DNA from: Pseudomonas sp. MM223
GTDB lineage: Bacteria > Pseudomonadota > Gammaproteobacteria > Pseudomonadales > Pseudomonadaceae
Assembly (NCBI GenBank): GCA_947090765.1
Contig: OX352322.1
Coordinates: 4,385,501 to 4,449,500, forward strand
DNA: 64,000 nucleotides
Reading direction: 5' to 3'
Of the stretch, positions 1-9,758 are shown piece after piece. How positions within the stretch are numbered: the first letter of the stretch is position 1; the number at the start of each line of letters is the position of its first letter. The notes under the pieces are model-generated. The model did no database searches, had not been told where the DNA came from, and saw nothing but the letters and a program-made list of their open reading frames with translations. A program made the position numbers and the translations under genes.

Positions 1-1070
1 ATGGCACCACCGCTCTGCCTGGCAAAACCATACACCTGGCTAAGGCCCAGGCCAGTGCCCTTGCCAAACGCCTTGGTCGTGAAAAATGGCTCGAAAATGC
101 GCGGCAATACGTCTGGTGCAATCCCTTCGCCGCTGTCCTCCACCACAAAGCGCACAAAACTGCCGTGCAGCCCTTCCACTTCGCCCGCCAGCTCGACCAC
201 TTCGGCCGTCAGGCCTATCCGGCCCTCCCCGGCGATGGCATCGCGGGCATTGAACAGCAGGTTCAGCAGCACCATCTGCAACTGCCCGGCATCCACTTCG
301 ATCAACGGCAAGCCCGCTTGCAACTGCACCTGCAGTTCAATCGAACTGGGCAGTGCATGCTCCAATAGACCACGCGTTGCAGCAACAAGGTCTGCCGGTG
401 CGACGCATGCCACATCGAGCTGGCGGTGGCGGGCAAAGCTGAGCAGCTGCTGGGTCAGTTCGGTGCCCCGCTGCCCGGCATCGAGAATGTGCTGCAGCAT
501 GCGCTGGATACGCGCCGGGTCCTGGCTGGTGAGCGCCAGGCGTGCCGAACTGATGATGATGGTCAGCATGTTGTTGAAGTCATGCGCCAGCCCGCCGGTC
601 AACTGGCCGAGCGCTTCCAGCTTCTGCGCCTGGAACAGCTGGGCGCGCACGGCGTCCAGTTGCATCGCCGACTCGCGGCGGTCGGTGATGTCGCGCGTGA
701 CCTTGGCCAGGCCGATGATCTGGCCCTGATCATCGCGGATCACGTCCAGCGCCGCCAGGGCCCAGAACTGTGTGCCATCCTTGCGCACGCGCCAGCCCTC
801 ATCCTGCGCCACACCCTGCTCCAGCGCCTGGCGCAACAAGCGCTCGGGGCGGCCGTCGGCACAGTCCTGGGGGGTGAAGAACAGCGAGAAATGCTGGCCA
901 ATCACTTCATCGGCGCGGTAGCCCTTGATCCGTTGCGCACCGGCATTCCATGACACCACATGGCCGGACGGGTCGAGCATGTAGATGGCGTAATCCACCA
1001 CCGACTGAACCAGCTGTTCATAGCGGTGGGCAGGCATGACGGGGTGGTCTAGGCAGTCAGCTGAAACCAT
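1..1070 (-). CDS. PAS-domain sensor histidine kinase (3' end outside window)
   Basis: Read on the minus strand. A PAS domain fills roughly residues 15-130. It is followed by a dimerisation helix with the H-box [14 protein letters not shown], then an HATPase domain with an N box ([12 protein letters not shown]), a G1 box ([12 protein letters not shown]), an F box (FEPFFTTK) and a G2 box ([10 protein letters not shown]). The protein should autophosphorylate on the H-box histidine; no membrane segment is seen, so it is probably cytoplasmic. The start at 1070 is preferred over an in-frame ATG at 1037 because GGAG lies 5 bases upstream of it. The C-terminus runs off the window, so a receiver domain cannot be excluded. 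The ligand is unknown. Confidence 0.9.
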   Translation of the reverse strand, partial: MVSADCLDHPVMPAHRYEQLVQSVVDYAIYMLDPSGHVVSWNAGAQRIKGYRADEVIGQHFSLFFTPQDCADGRPERLLRQALEQGVAQDEGWRVRKDGTQFWALAALDVIRDDQGQIIGLAKVTRDITDRRESAMQLDAVRAQLFQAQKLEALGQLTGGLAHDFNNMLTIIISSARLALTSQDPARIQRMLQHILDAGQRGTELTQQLLSFARHRQLDVACVAPADLVAATRGLLEHALPSSIELQVQLQAGLPLIEVDAGQLQMVLLNLLFNARDAIAGEGRIGLTAEVVELAGEVEGLHGSFVRFVVEDSGEGIAPDVLPRIFEPFFTTKAFGKGTGLGLSQVYGFARQSGGA

Positions 1071-1152
1071 GAAAACTCCACTGGCACAGCAGCAGGGACG
1101 ATATGAGCTTAGCCGAGGGTAACCGCCAACGGCCCCCTGTGGCTACCGATGG

Positions 1153-1428
1153 TCAGCGCTCAGGCTCGACCAAAGCAGGGCTGATACGCCGTGGCATGGC
1201 AACTTTCAGCAGCCACAGGCCAACCAGCATGATCACCCCGCCGCCAGCCAGAGCCATCCACCGCTGCGGCTGTGGGTGTTCGCCATCGAAACCGAGCATC
1301 AAGAGGTAGCCACCCAGGCTGATCAGGCTGAGGTACAGAAAAGCCCCCAATACGATCACCAGCGCAAACAGCAGCCGCCAGAACAGCCGTGGGCGTACGA
1401 CACGCTCGCTAGCATCGGGCTGGGTCAT
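1153..1428 (-). CDS. small two-helix membrane protein, unknown function
   Basis: A 91-residue protein with two clear hydrophobic segments (about residues 16-46 and 58-76) separated by a short polar loop containing GEHPQPQR. The tail is basic. It has no motif I recognise. It lies alone between the histidine kinase and tRNA-Leu, transcribed on the minus strand. Confidence 0.6.
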   Translation of the reverse strand: MTQPDASERVVRPRLFWRLLFALVIVLGAFLYLSLISLGGYLLMLGFDGEHPQPQRWMALAGGGVIMLVGLWLLKVAMPRRISPALVEPER

Positions 1429-1630
1429 CGCCGCCTACTCTTGGATCCAATAAAGGGGGCAACAGTGGCGTAATGACAGCAAGGTGTCAATTACCCAGTG
1501 GTTCGACCCTTCATTCTGTTGATCATAGGTGCTGCAGTTGACTCAACTATAACAATGGGTTATAAAGCGCGCTTGATTGCAAAGCCCTTCTGCTTAGAAG
1601 CGAGCTGGTCGTTGCGACCCCTTCAAGCGT

Positions 1631-1715
1631 GCGAGTGTGGTGGAATTGGTATACACAGCAGACTTAAAATCTGTCGGCGTGAGCCTTGCGGGTTCGAGTC
1701 CCGCCACTCGCACCA
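1631..1715 (+). tRNA. tRNA-Leu (anticodon TAA)
   Basis: An 85-nt cloverleaf with acceptor stem GCGAGTG/CACTCGC, a long variable arm, the T arm GGTTCGAGTCC and an encoded CCA end. The anticodon loop CTTAAAA gives TAA. The long variable arm is the class II feature expected of tRNA-Leu. Confidence 0.97.
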
Positions 1716-1729
1716 AACTTCCTCGAAAA

Positions 1730-1751
1730 GGCGCCCTTGCGGCGCCTTTTT
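1730..1751 (+). terminator. intrinsic terminator after tRNA-Leu
   Basis: A six-base GGCGCC stem with the loop CTTGC is followed by five T. It lies 15 bases after the tRNA CCA end. Confidence 0.8.
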
Positions 1752-1819
1752 GCTGCCTGCCAGCAATGTCTTGCGCAACTGCTAAAGTGGAACGTGTCCC
1801 CGTCCACTGGAATGCCACC

Positions 1820-2233
1820 ATGCGCTACTCCCTGTTCGATGGCCAACGCGACATCATTATCCTGATTGCCCGCGTACTGCTGATGATCCTGTTCGTCTTG
1901 TCTGGCTGGGCCAAGCTAACCGGCTTTGATGGCACGGTTGGCTACATGACGTCACTCGGCGCCCCTGCCCCCATGCTGGCGGCAGCGATTGCCGTGCTCA
2001 TGGAGTTCGTCGTCGGCATCCTGCTGATTCTGGGCTTCTACACCCGTCCGCTGGCGTTTCTGTTCGCGCTGTTCGTGCTGGGCACGGCGCTGCTGGGCCA
2101 CCCGTTCTGGAACATGGTCGACCCCGAGCGCAGCGCCAACATGACCCAGTTCCTGAAAAACATGAGCATCATGGGCGGCCTGCTGTTGCTGGCCGTGAGC
2201 GGCCCTGGGCGTTTCTCGGTGGACGGGCGCTGA
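1820..2233 (+). CDS. DoxX family membrane protein
   Basis: A 137-residue integral membrane protein with four hydrophobic segments. The DoxX signature is visible near the N-terminus (ARVLLMILFVLSGWAKL), as is the GFYTRPLAFLFALFVLGTAL segment. The start is taken at the ATG directly before RYSLFDGQRD; the reading frame is open further upstream through the tRNA, but that part is not coding. DoxX proteins are membrane subunits often tied to redox or thiol stress; the substrate here is not inferable. Confidence 0.85.
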   Translation: MRYSLFDGQRDIIILIARVLLMILFVLSGWAKLTGFDGTVGYMTSLGAPAPMLAAAIAVLMEFVVGILLILGFYTRPLAFLFALFVLGTALLGHPFWNMVDPERSANMTQFLKNMSIMGGLLLLAVSGPGRFSVDGR

Positions 2234-2234
2234 G

Positions 2235-2432
2235 TCAGTCGTCTTCGCAATCATCGAACCAGGCTGGGTGATCACGCTCCTCGTCATCGAGGTCATCCAG
2301 CGTTTCCTCGTCTTCTTCCACTTCATCCTCGGCGCCCTGGGCATCCGCTTCGGGCTCCATGTCGTCGTAGAGAAATTCGTGGTCAAGCAGGTGATCGTGC
2401 TCGGGTTCGTGCAGGTCGTCTTCGTCGTGCAT
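2235..2432 (-). CDS. small highly acidic protein, unknown function
   Basis: A 65-residue protein made mostly of Asp, Glu and His, starting MHDEDDLHEPEHDH and ending DDCEDD. A good AGGAG lies before the start. It is convergent with doxX, with one base between the stop codons. The acidic/His composition could bind metal or a basic partner, but this is only a composition argument. Confidence 0.6.
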   Translation of the reverse strand: MHDEDDLHEPEHDHLLDHEFLYDDMEPEADAQGAEDEVEEDEETLDDLDDEERDHPAWFDDCEDD

Positions 2433-2555
2433 GCTGGCTCCTGGGGTGATGGCAGGCCTATATAGGCGTATCAGGTTCCGAGGTCAATGTGTTGCCGCTT
2501 AATCCTGGGTTAACCGGCCAGGCGCAACCTGCAGTCTCTCCCTTCAAACGTTTTT

Positions 2556-2581
2556 GCCCGCCGTTCATGGCGGGCTTTTTT
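2556..2581 (+). terminator. intrinsic terminator
   Basis: Stem GCCCGCC/GGCGGGC with the loop GTTCAT, followed by six T. It reads as a plus-strand terminator although no plus-strand gene ends just upstream, so it may end doxX read-through. Confidence 0.7.
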
Positions 2582-2674
2582 ATGGCCTTGGGCGCATGAC
2601 AGCCTCATGACCTGAGCTTCACGAAATACTGACAAACGGATTGGCACACTGGCCCCGCTCCGTACGTTCTTGCA

Positions 2675-2706
2675 GCCCGCCGCATCATTGCCGCGGGCTT
2701 TTCTTT
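2675..2706 (+). terminator. second hairpin with T-rich tail
   Basis: Stem GCCCGC/GCGGGC with a 12-base loop, then TTTTCTTTT. It could insulate adhP from upstream transcription. Confidence 0.45.
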
Positions 2707-2813
2707 TGCGGCGTATTCCTGAAGCATGACCTGCGGCAGTTTTGCCCGACCCGGCAAGGGCTATGCTAAGCCAGCGATAACCCAAGCTCACTCGGATAGA
2801 CACGGAGGCTCTT

Positions 2814-3824
2814 ATGAAAGCTGCTGTTGTTGCACCAGGCCGTCGCGTAGACGTAGTAGAGAAAACCCTGCGCCCCCTCGAACACGGCGAAGCGCTGCTG
2901 AAGATGCAATGCTGCGGTGTTTGCCACACCGACCTGCACGTGAAAAATGGCGATTTCGGTGACAAGACCGGCGTGGTGCTAGGCCACGAAGGTATTGGCG
3001 TGGTTCAGGAAGTCGGCCCGGGCGTCACCTCGCTCAAGCCGGGCGACCGTGCCAGTGTTGCCTGGTTCTACCAGGGTTGCGGGCATTGCGAGTATTGCAA
3101 CAGCGGTAACGAAACCCTGTGCCGCGACGTGAAGAACTCCGGGTACACCGTGGACGGTGGCATGGCCGAAGCCTGCATCGTCAAGGCCGACTATTCGGTC
3201 AAGGTACCCGACGGCCTCGACTCCGCGGCCGCCAGCAGCATTACCTGCGCCGGCGTCACAACCTACAAGGCGGTGAAAATCTCCAACATCCGCCCCGGCC
3301 AATGGGTTGCCATCTACGGCCTCGGCGGGCTGGGCAACTTGGCCCTGCAATATGCCAAGAACGTGTTCAACGCCAAAGTCATCGCCATCGACGTCAATGA
3401 AGAGCAGCTGCGCTTCGCCAGCGAAATGGGCGCAGACCTGGTGGTCAACCCGCTGAACGAAGATGCCGCGAAGGTTATCCAGGCCAAGACGGGTGGCGCC
3501 CATGCTGCCGTGGTGACTGCCGTCGCCAAAGGCGCGTTCAACTCGGCCGTCGACGCCCTGCGCGCTGGCGGGCGACTGGTTGCCGTCGGGCTTCCGTCGG
3601 AGTCCATGGACCTGAACATTCCCCGCCTGGTACTGGATGGCATCGAAGTGGTGGGCTCGCTGGTAGGTACACGCCAGGACCTGCAGGAAGCCTTCCAGTT
3701 TGCGGCTGAAGGCAAGGTGGTGCCCAAAGTGACCCTGCGGCCGATCGAAGACATCAACCAGATCTTTGACGAGATGCTGGAAGGCAAGATCAAGGGGCGC
3801 ATGGTGATCCAGTTCGAGGGCTGA
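2814..3824 (+). CDS. adhP: zinc-dependent alcohol dehydrogenase (AdhP type)
   Basis: 336 residues, the normal length for the tetrameric bacterial ADH of the MDR superfamily. Catalytic zinc ligands are in CGVCHTDLH and GHEGIG. The four structural-zinc cysteines are in [15 protein letters not shown]. The Rossmann nucleotide-binding motif is [15 protein letters not shown], followed by an acidic residue in AIDVN typical of NAD(H) preference. It should interconvert primary alcohols and aldehydes in the cytoplasm. GGAGG lies 7 bases before the ATG. It is monocistronic, with a strong terminator behind it. Confidence 0.95.
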   Translation: MKAAVVAPGRRVDVVEKTLRPLEHGEALLKMQCCGVCHTDLHVKNGDFGDKTGVVLGHEGIGVVQEVGPGVTSLKPGDRASVAWFYQGCGHCEYCNSGNETLCRDVKNSGYTVDGGMAEACIVKADYSVKVPDGLDSAAASSITCAGVTTYKAVKISNIRPGQWVAIYGLGGLGNLALQYAKNVFNAKVIAIDVNEEQLRFASEMGADLVVNPLNEDAAKVIQAKTGGAHAAVVTAVAKGAFNSAVDALRAGGRLVAVGLPSESMDLNIPRLVLDGIEVVGSLVGTRQDLQEAFQFAAEGKVVPKVTLRPIEDINQIFDEMLEGKIKGRMVIQFEG

Positions 3825-3856
3825 TAGCCTGAAGGCAGATCATTTCGCACAACCAC

Positions 3857-3886
3857 AAAGCCCATAGATGATCATCTATGGGCTTT
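3857..3886 (+). terminator. intrinsic terminator after adhP
   Basis: A long perfect inverted repeat AAAGCCCATAGATGATCATC... closes on itself and is followed by five T, 32 bases after the adhP stop. Confidence 0.9.
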
Positions 3887-3915
3887 TTGCCTTCTCAGCA
3901 GTCAAGGAACAGACC

Positions 3916-4122
3916 ATGAGCTTCGACTGGCACGCCGGGCCAATTACCCGAGCCACCCCGCTGGACAAGCATTACCGCAACACGCAGAAGGTTCGTCAGT
4001 TTCTGCTCAGTGAGTGCGGCGCGGCATTCAAGTTCGACCGTGCATTTATGGCATGGATCAAAAGCGGGGCCCCCTCAACGATGGGCGAGGTCGCGGAAGA
4101 ATGGCAGCGAATCCATCGATGA
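3916..4122 (+). CDS. DUF6434-like small protein
   Basis: 68 residues. The pattern FDWHAGPITRATPLDKHYRN, then NTQKVRQF and FKFDRAFMAWIK matches my recollection of the DUF6434 domain, which occurs alone or fused to SAP-like domains. AAGGA lies 7 bases before the ATG. No function is known for the family. Confidence 0.7.
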   Translation: MSFDWHAGPITRATPLDKHYRNTQKVRQFLLSECGAAFKFDRAFMAWIKSGAPSTMGEVAEEWQRIHR

Positions 4123-4371
4123 CAACCGGCACCTGATGCCTGCAAACCGGATTGTGCTGTAGGCGCGTCTTTGAGCATCTTGTCTAACGATTCAACCATG
4201 CTGGAATAATCCATTTCCTGACTCCGTAACTGTGGGAATTGGCTTGAGTTCAACCATAGCTTGAGAAGGTTTCAATATTTTATAAGGGCGCCAGGACAAA
4301 ACCGCTCGCCCTCCTGCTGATGACCGCCGCCCCAAAGGTGAGGTTCAAGATAAAGCTGCGCAAACCCGGCA

Positions 4372-4665
4372 TCACTCTGCCCTGCACCACCAGGACTGCG
4401 CATACAGCACGCCATCCACTTCCTCCACGCCGTTTATATTGATACCGAGCTGAGCCATGCCATTGACCTTGGCGTCATGCAGGCGAGGGATGACATCAGG
4501 CCCAGGCGTCGGGTTGAACACCCAGGCTTGGGTCGACACCCGGCCCAGCGGTTCGCTGTAGTGATCGCCGATGTGGACATCTGCCCGCATGGGCTGGATC
4601 TGCCTCAGGCAATCGGAGGGTAAGGCCACGCCCTTCGAACGGCGGCGAACGAGCAAGAAGTACAT
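4372..4665 (-). CDS. hypothetical protein divergent from SRAP gene
   Basis: 97 residues from MYFLLVRRRSKG to the end. No recognised domain. The frame is open 39 bases further upstream, but that extension crosses the LexA box, so the ATG at 4665 is preferred. It starts 12 bases from the LexA box shared with the divergent SRAP gene, so it may be SOS-controlled. The ribosome site is weak. Confidence 0.55.
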   Translation of the reverse strand: MYFLLVRRRSKGVALPSDCLRQIQPMRADVHIGDHYSEPLGRVSTQAWVFNPTPGPDVIPRLHDAKVNGMAQLGININGVEEVDGVLYAQSWWCRAE

Positions 4666-4677
4666 GCGGCACCGATA

Positions 4678-4693
4678 CTGTATATTGATACAG
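4678..4693. promoter_or_regulatory. LexA (SOS) box between divergent genes
   Basis: CTGTATATTGATACAG matches the CTG-N10-CAG LexA consensus with an AT-rich centre. It is 73 bases before the SRAP start and 12 bases before the minus-strand gene. Confidence 0.85.
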
Positions 4694-4766
4694 TATTTGA
4701 GCATGAACGCTCGCGCACCACCACTACCAGCCGGCGGCTATTCTTCTGGTTTCAGCAGGAGGACAT

Positions 4767-5432
4767 ATGTGCGGGCGGCTATCGCAATACCGAGGCATTC
4801 ACGACTTCGTTGAAACACTCAGCTTGCCTGACGCGTGGCGGAACAACGTTGGCGAACAGGCGCTGGGCCGGTACAACGTCGCGCCGACTACGCCCGTGGC
4901 AGTGCTGCGCGTGGATGATGCAGGCCCGCGGGCCGACCTGGTGAGGTGGGGATGGCGGCCCCACTGGGCCACCGACCGTGCAGCACCGATCAACGCCAGA
5001 GTAGAGAAAGTCGCACACGGCCCGTTCTTCCGGGCAATCTGGTCACACCGCGCCATAACCCCCGTCGACGGTTGGTATGAGTGGGTAGACGAAGGCGGGC
5101 CCAAGAAACAGCCTTACTACATACGGCGCCAGGATGGCCGCCCTGCCCTTTGCGCCAGCATCGGTCAGTTTATCGGCAGCGAGCACGACGGATTCGTAAT
5201 CATCACCGCAGATGCACAGGGCGGGATGGTCGATGTTCACGACCGCAGACCGGTAGTCCTGTCACCAGAACTGGCATACGAATGGATCGCGGCGGCAATG
5301 CCGAGCGAGCATGCCGAGCAGCTGGTGCTCAACCTGGGCGAGCCGGCAGACGCCTTCGAGTGGTACCCGGTTAGCACGGCCGTCGGGAATGTGCGCAACC
5401 AGGGGGCCGAGCTTATAAAGCCGGTTCAGTGA
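4767..5432 (+). CDS. SRAP domain protein (YedK/HMCES family)
   Basis: 221 residues, the usual family length. The catalytic Cys is residue 2 (MCGRL), exposed when Met1 is removed. Other conserved features are GRYNVAPTT (active-site Asn), PINARVEKV, the Glu in DGWYEWV, and the active-site His in VHDRRPVVL. Family members form a covalent thiazolidine link with abasic sites in single-stranded DNA. AGGAGG precedes the ATG. The upstream LexA box fits an SOS role. Confidence 0.93.
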   Translation: MCGRLSQYRGIHDFVETLSLPDAWRNNVGEQALGRYNVAPTTPVAVLRVDDAGPRADLVRWGWRPHWATDRAAPINARVEKVAHGPFFRAIWSHRAITPVDGWYEWVDEGGPKKQPYYIRRQDGRPALCASIGQFIGSEHDGFVIITADAQGGMVDVHDRRPVVLSPELAYEWIAAAMPSEHAEQLVLNLGEPADAFEWYPVSTAVGNVRNQGAELIKPVQ

Positions 5433-5783
5433 GAAGGCGGCAAATCTATGCAGCGGGCCTTGGGCCCACCATCCGATATGCCATCGAATGGAAGAAAGGC
5501 CGTTTCCTGCGTGTTTCGCGCATTCGTGCAGCTTCCACTTCTCCCCTCAGCGCTTGATTTTGGAATCGCCCGTCACGCCGCGGCAGTAGAGAAACGCATG
5601 ACCTGAGCAAACTTAGGCCATGAAAAGCCCGAGATAGAGCGGCTCAACTGAATGATGTCTATTTGACACTATTTTGCCATGCCCTGTACATTGCGCGTCG
5701 CCTGAAGCACGTGCCTGTCCGATGAGGGCGCCACTGCGATAGCAATCCATGTGTGCACCACGCTGTGAAAAATAAGGATTTGA
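5433..5783. other. 351-bp intergenic region
   Basis: I see no gene. The distal half holds a candidate promoter for the autotransporter and the ribosome site AAGGAT. Confidence 0.55.
5663..5690 (+). promoter_or_regulatory. candidate sigma-70 promoter for the autotransporter
   Basis: TTGACA (5663-5668) and TGTACA (5685-5690) are 16 bases apart, 94 bases before the start codon. The -35 is perfect and the -10 is weak. Confidence 0.4.
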
Positions 5784-8183
5784 ATGAAGCTCAAGCAGAG
5801 CCTGTTGGCGGTTGCCGTATCCGTCGCCTATGTATCCGCCGCTCATGCCTCCGATGGCCGAGTTATCGCCAATCAGCACTTTGAGAACGGGTTCACCAAT
5901 TCGACCTCAGTCAGCGGAAGCGGAAATGACTCGATAGGCCTGCATTTGCTTGATGTCGTGGTTGGCAACAGGGAAGCCGAGAATGCGGGGCTGTACAACG
6001 GGACGATCACCAATTCGGCCAACGTGACGGCCAGCGGCGTCGACGCTAGCGCTTTTACCATCGAGCAGACACCTCGCCCGGACTTCTACAAGGTCATGGC
6101 CGGCTCGTTCATCAACGGTAAAAACAGTACGATCAAGGCCGTGGGTGAAGGGTCTACAGGCCTGCATCTATCCGGTGCCGTGCTGGGTGGCGTTGTTCAG
6201 AACGATGGCGTGATTTCCGGTGAGGGCGTTGGCCTGGACCTGGACAGCACACGCAACGGCGACGCCGAGGATGAAGACCGCGAGAGCAGCTTGCCGTCGT
6301 CCATCCAGAGTATCGACAACGCGGGCGAAATCATCGGTGTCAGCGCCGATGGCCTCTCGGGGCGCGGCATTTTGGTGGACGGTGTGAACTTCACCAACCC
6401 AGAAAAAGGTATCACCAACACCGGCACCATTCGAGGCGGGGAAATCGGTATCGATCTTGACCAGTTCTCGATGAACCCCAGTGGCTACAACCTCCCGCCA
6501 GTCGACAATGAACGCCTGCAGATCAACGCCGACTCCGGCCTGATCCAGGGCGGCAGCTATGCCATCTACGGTGGCAATGGCAAGGTCGACCTGAACATCG
6601 GCGAAGCGCAGAGCAGCGAGCTGTCCAGCATCGTGGGCAATATCAATGGCATCGACCGCATTCTGGTCGCAGGCAACGGCCTGATCGACGCCAGCCTGAT
6701 CGAAGCTGACCGGCTGCGCGTTGGCGAGAACGCCACCCTGACCCTGGCGGCAACGCACACCACCGTGGACGGTAATTTCAACCTTATGCAGGGTGCAACG
6801 CTGGGCCTGCCGCTAAGCGCAGAAACCCAGGCAAACACGCCTGTGCTGACCGTGACCGGTACTGCCGACCTGGCCAGCGGCTCGACGGTGGTGATCAACG
6901 CCAAGGGTTCGGACTTTGCCCAAGGTGGCGCCAACTACGACCTGATCAGCGCCGAGACGCTGAACATTGCCCCGGACGTGGTGATCAAGAGCAGTTCGTC
7001 CCTGCTGGTCGTCGACAGCTCGACCTTGGCTGACGGCACCTTGAACATCAAGGTGACCGGTGTGGGCGACGAAGAAACCGGGGCTGTCATCGAGACAGGC
7101 GGTGGCGACGCCAGTGTTCAAGGCGCTGCACAATCCTTCATGTCGGTCGCCGAGCTGCTGGCCCAGCGCAACCCGAATGACGCCGTGCTCAAAGCCTTGA
7201 TAGCTGCGGGGTCCGACGCCCAGGCCATCGCCAACGTAGCCAAGCAGCTCACCCCTGAAGTGAATGGCGGCGCAGCCTCGGCTGCCAACTCGAGCATCAC
7301 GCTGGTCAACAATGCAATCAGCAGCCGCTCCAGCAACCTGCGTGCAGGCCAGTCTTCGGGGGACATGCTGTCGGGCACCGGGGCGTGGTTCCAGATCTTG
7401 TCCAGCCAGGCCAACCAGGATGCACGTTCGGGCGTCGATGGCTACGACGCCAACTCCCGCGGCTTTGCCCTGGGCGCTGACCACAACCTGAACGACAACA
7501 CCGTGCTGGGTGTGGCGTACAGCTACGTGAAGTCCAATGTGCAGTCTGACAATGGCAACAAGACCGATGTCGAGAACAACACCCTGACCGCCTACGGCAC
7601 CTGGACTGAAGGCAACTACTTCGTCGACGGCGGCCTGTCGTATGGCAAAGGGCGCAACGACTCGAAGCGTTTTATCTCTGGCACCACGGCCAAGGGCAGC
7701 TACGACAGCGACATGATCGGCCTGAACGTCATGGCAGGTTATGGCTTCCACTTCGACCACAACCTGCTGGTAGAACCGCGAGTAACAGCCCGCTATACCA
7801 ACCTGTCCATCGACGGGTTCTCGGAGCACGGCTCTTCAGCGGCACTCAAAACCGGCGACCAGCGCCTGGAAGTGGGCGAGCTCGGCGCAGGTGTGCGTGT
7901 GGCAGGTTCGTTCGACCTGGGGCAAGGCACCCTGGAGCCGGAGTTCAAGCTGATGGGTTACCACGATTTCATCGGCGACAAATCAAGCACCACGTCGGTG
8001 TTCACGCTGGGTGGCACTTCCTTCGTGGCCACAGGTGTTACCCCGGCCCGCGACAGCTATGAAGTGGGCGTTGGCGCCAACTACAAGCTGGGTGCAGTGA
8101 CCATCGGTGGTAGCTACGAGCGCCTGCTGAAGACAGGCTTCGATGCGGACACCTTCACCGCGAAGGTGCGCTACGACTTCTGA
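5784..8183 (+). CDS. autotransporter (type Va secretion) protein
   Basis: 799 residues. A Sec signal peptide (MKLKQSLLAVAVSVAYVSAAHA) is followed by a beta-helical passenger of Gly/Asn/Thr-rich repeats (about 24-500), a linker with two Ser/Ala-rich helices, and a C-terminal beta-barrel from about residue 530. The barrel shows GAWFQILSSQ, alternating aromatic strands and a terminal Phe (AKVRYDF) as needed for BamA insertion. I see no Ser-protease or GDSL esterase triad in the passenger, so an adhesin-like role is more likely than an enzyme. It stands alone between two intergenic regions. Confidence 0.9.
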   Translation: MKLKQSLLAVAVSVAYVSAAHASDGRVIANQHFENGFTNSTSVSGSGNDSIGLHLLDVVVGNREAENAGLYNGTITNSANVTASGVDASAFTIEQTPRPDFYKVMAGSFINGKNSTIKAVGEGSTGLHLSGAVLGGVVQNDGVISGEGVGLDLDSTRNGDAEDEDRESSLPSSIQSIDNAGEIIGVSADGLSGRGILVDGVNFTNPEKGITNTGTIRGGEIGIDLDQFSMNPSGYNLPPVDNERLQINADSGLIQGGSYAIYGGNGKVDLNIGEAQSSELSSIVGNINGIDRILVAGNGLIDASLIEADRLRVGENATLTLAATHTTVDGNFNLMQGATLGLPLSAETQANTPVLTVTGTADLASGSTVVINAKGSDFAQGGANYDLISAETLNIAPDVVIKSSSSLLVVDSSTLADGTLNIKVTGVGDEETGAVIETGGGDASVQGAAQSFMSVAELLAQRNPNDAVLKALIAAGSDAQAIANVAKQLTPEVNGGAASAANSSITLVNNAISSRSSNLRAGQSSGDMLSGTGAWFQILSSQANQDARSGVDGYDANSRGFALGADHNLNDNTVLGVAYSYVKSNVQSDNGNKTDVENNTLTAYGTWTEGNYFVDGGLSYGKGRNDSKRFISGTTAKGSYDSDMIGLNVMAGYGFHFDHNLLVEPRVTARYTNLSIDGFSEHGSSAALKTGDQRLEVGELGAGVRVAGSFDLGQGTLEPEFKLMGYHDFIGDKSSTTSVFTLGGTSFVATGVTPARDSYEVGVGANYKLGAVTIGGSYERLLKTGFDADTFTAKVRYDF

Positions 8184-8248
8184 CCCCAGAAGCCTGCAAA
8201 CCAATCAGCCCGCCCTTGGGCGGGCTGACGTGCCATGGAAACTGACCG

Positions 8249-9102
8249 ATGCTGCCGCGCCTTTTCACCGTTACAGCATTGCCGCTGATGTTGCTGGCTG
8301 GCTGTACAAGCCCGCAGCAAAAACTGGCGCAATGGGCCCAGGCCAGCGGGGCCACCACTACAGTCATCAACACGGTCGAATTTCCGATTCAGGCCGTGAT
8401 CCCCACCAACCTGAAACCCAGCAGTCGGTTGACGTTCTACATCGAAGGCGACGGCCATGCGTGGGCAACCAGTAGCCAACCTAGCCTGGACCCCACGCCA
8501 CGCTCCTTCGCGGTGGCTAAGCTGGCAATGGGTCGATATCCAGGCATCTATTTGGCCAGACCGTGCCAGTTCATCATGAGCCCGGCCTGTAACAGTGCTG
8601 CCTGGACTGACGCCCGCTTCAGCCCACCGGTTGTCGAGGCAATGAATGCCGTGGTTGAGCAGCTCGTACAGCGGTACAGCGCAACATCTGTAGAGCTCAT
8701 CGGGTATTCAGGGGGGCAGCGATCGCACTGTTAATCGCCGAGCGCCGCCATGATGTCAGCCAGGTCCAAAGTATTGCCGGTAACCTGGACCCTAGCGCCT
8801 GGGTTAGGTATCACGGTTTTTCGCCTCTGGCGGGGTCGCTTGACCCAATGGCCGATATAGCCAAACTCGCCAACACGCCCCAACGTCACTTCAGTGCCAA
8901 CAACGACCGCAACATTGCCCCCGCGCTAACCCGTGGTTACGCACAAGACGACAGGCTGCGCTGCGTCCAAGTCATCTCGTTGCCCGGTGACCATGCGACT
9001 GTACTGGAGGGTGTTGACTCTCACTTGCTGCGCGCCCCAATTCCATGTACTCGAGTCGATCACGATACCTCTGTAATTGATGGCACGCTGGTGAAACCCT
9101 AA
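8249..9102 (+). pseudogene. lipoprotein alpha/beta hydrolase, frameshifted as given
   Basis: The N-terminal part is a lipoprotein signal with lipobox LLAGC, then a region with FYIEGDGHAW. It reaches the nucleophile elbow GYSGG and then hits an early stop. The downstream frame continues sensibly as AIALLIAERRHDVSQ, then VISLPGDHATVL (the probable catalytic His region) to a stop at 9102. Adding one G to the G6 run at 8711-8716 joins the two parts into a 284-residue protein. I infer an outer-membrane-anchored serine hydrolase whose sequence carries one missing base. Confidence 0.75.
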
Positions 9103-9144
9103 CGGACCGGCTGAGTGACCGGCTGACGCTGACGCTGCAAAAAG

Positions 9145-9525
9145 CTAGAAGAAGATGAAGATAACTGAAACTTCGATTATTAGATAAAAAAGACACATCA
9201 CCATCTGGTTTCGTGGACTGCCGGAAAAATAGATGGTAGAGAAAAGGGACAGCAGAACAGCACCTGCGGCAACCTTCCCGACAATATCTGAAACATCATG
9301 AGAAAGCCCAAAGCCTTCCAACGACTTAGTGATATAACCCATCAACTTGTAGCATGCGTAAGTCATAATCCCGCAGGTTACGAGAATAATTTCGCCTGCA
9401 GACGTACCGCCACCCCCTCCTTGCGCGCGGGCACTGCGATTATCTCTATCAGCCCACTCAGCATCATGAGAGTAAAAATGCTCATTTCCCTTTGAGTCTC
9501 TGTGCCAACCGTCTTTATCACTCAT
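9145..9525 (-). CDS. hypothetical membrane protein
   Basis: 126 residues from MSDKDGWHRDSKGNEHFYS. A polar N-terminus (about 1-42) contains a Gly-rich run, followed by three hydrophobic segments near residues 43-65, 80-97 and 103-126. No family recognised. The base composition is more AT-rich than in neighbouring genes, which hints at transfer. The start is chosen at the Met after AAGGA with 11-base spacing; upstream in-frame Mets are possible. Confidence 0.5.
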   Translation of the reverse strand: MSDKDGWHRDSKGNEHFYSHDAEWADRDNRSARAQGGGGGTSAGEIILVTCGIMTYACYKLMGYITKSLEGFGLSHDVSDIVGKVAAGAVLLSLFSTIYFSGSPRNQMVMCLFYLIIEVSVIFIFF

Positions 9526-9758
9526 CGCGCTCATCATCCTTGGATCGAGATACTCAATCTCCGGATAGTAGCCAAAGGCCCATACTTTCGCCAGAACGAA
9601 CAATTTTATCGGGCACAACAAAAAGCTCGGCTCGATGACCAGGGCTCTTAAGACCCTCTTGGGGCGGTAAAAAAACCCAAAAATGCAGGGGCCAGGGACA
9701 ATCTGCAGACAATGCCCCCTGAAAACTCAATGGTTGCGAGGTGTTCGAATGGTCAAGC

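Larger units (their letters stand above)
2433..2813. other. 381-bp intergenic region with two hairpins
   Basis: I see no gene here. It holds two terminator-like hairpins (listed separately) and the ribosome site of adhP. The adhP promoter should be in the last 100 bases, but no convincing -35/-10 pair stands out. Confidence 0.6.

Noticed and set aside
8205..8229. Hairpin after the autotransporter (CAGCCCGCC/GGCGGGCTG) as an intrinsic terminator
   Set aside because: The stem is good but no T-run follows, so I did not list it as a terminator.
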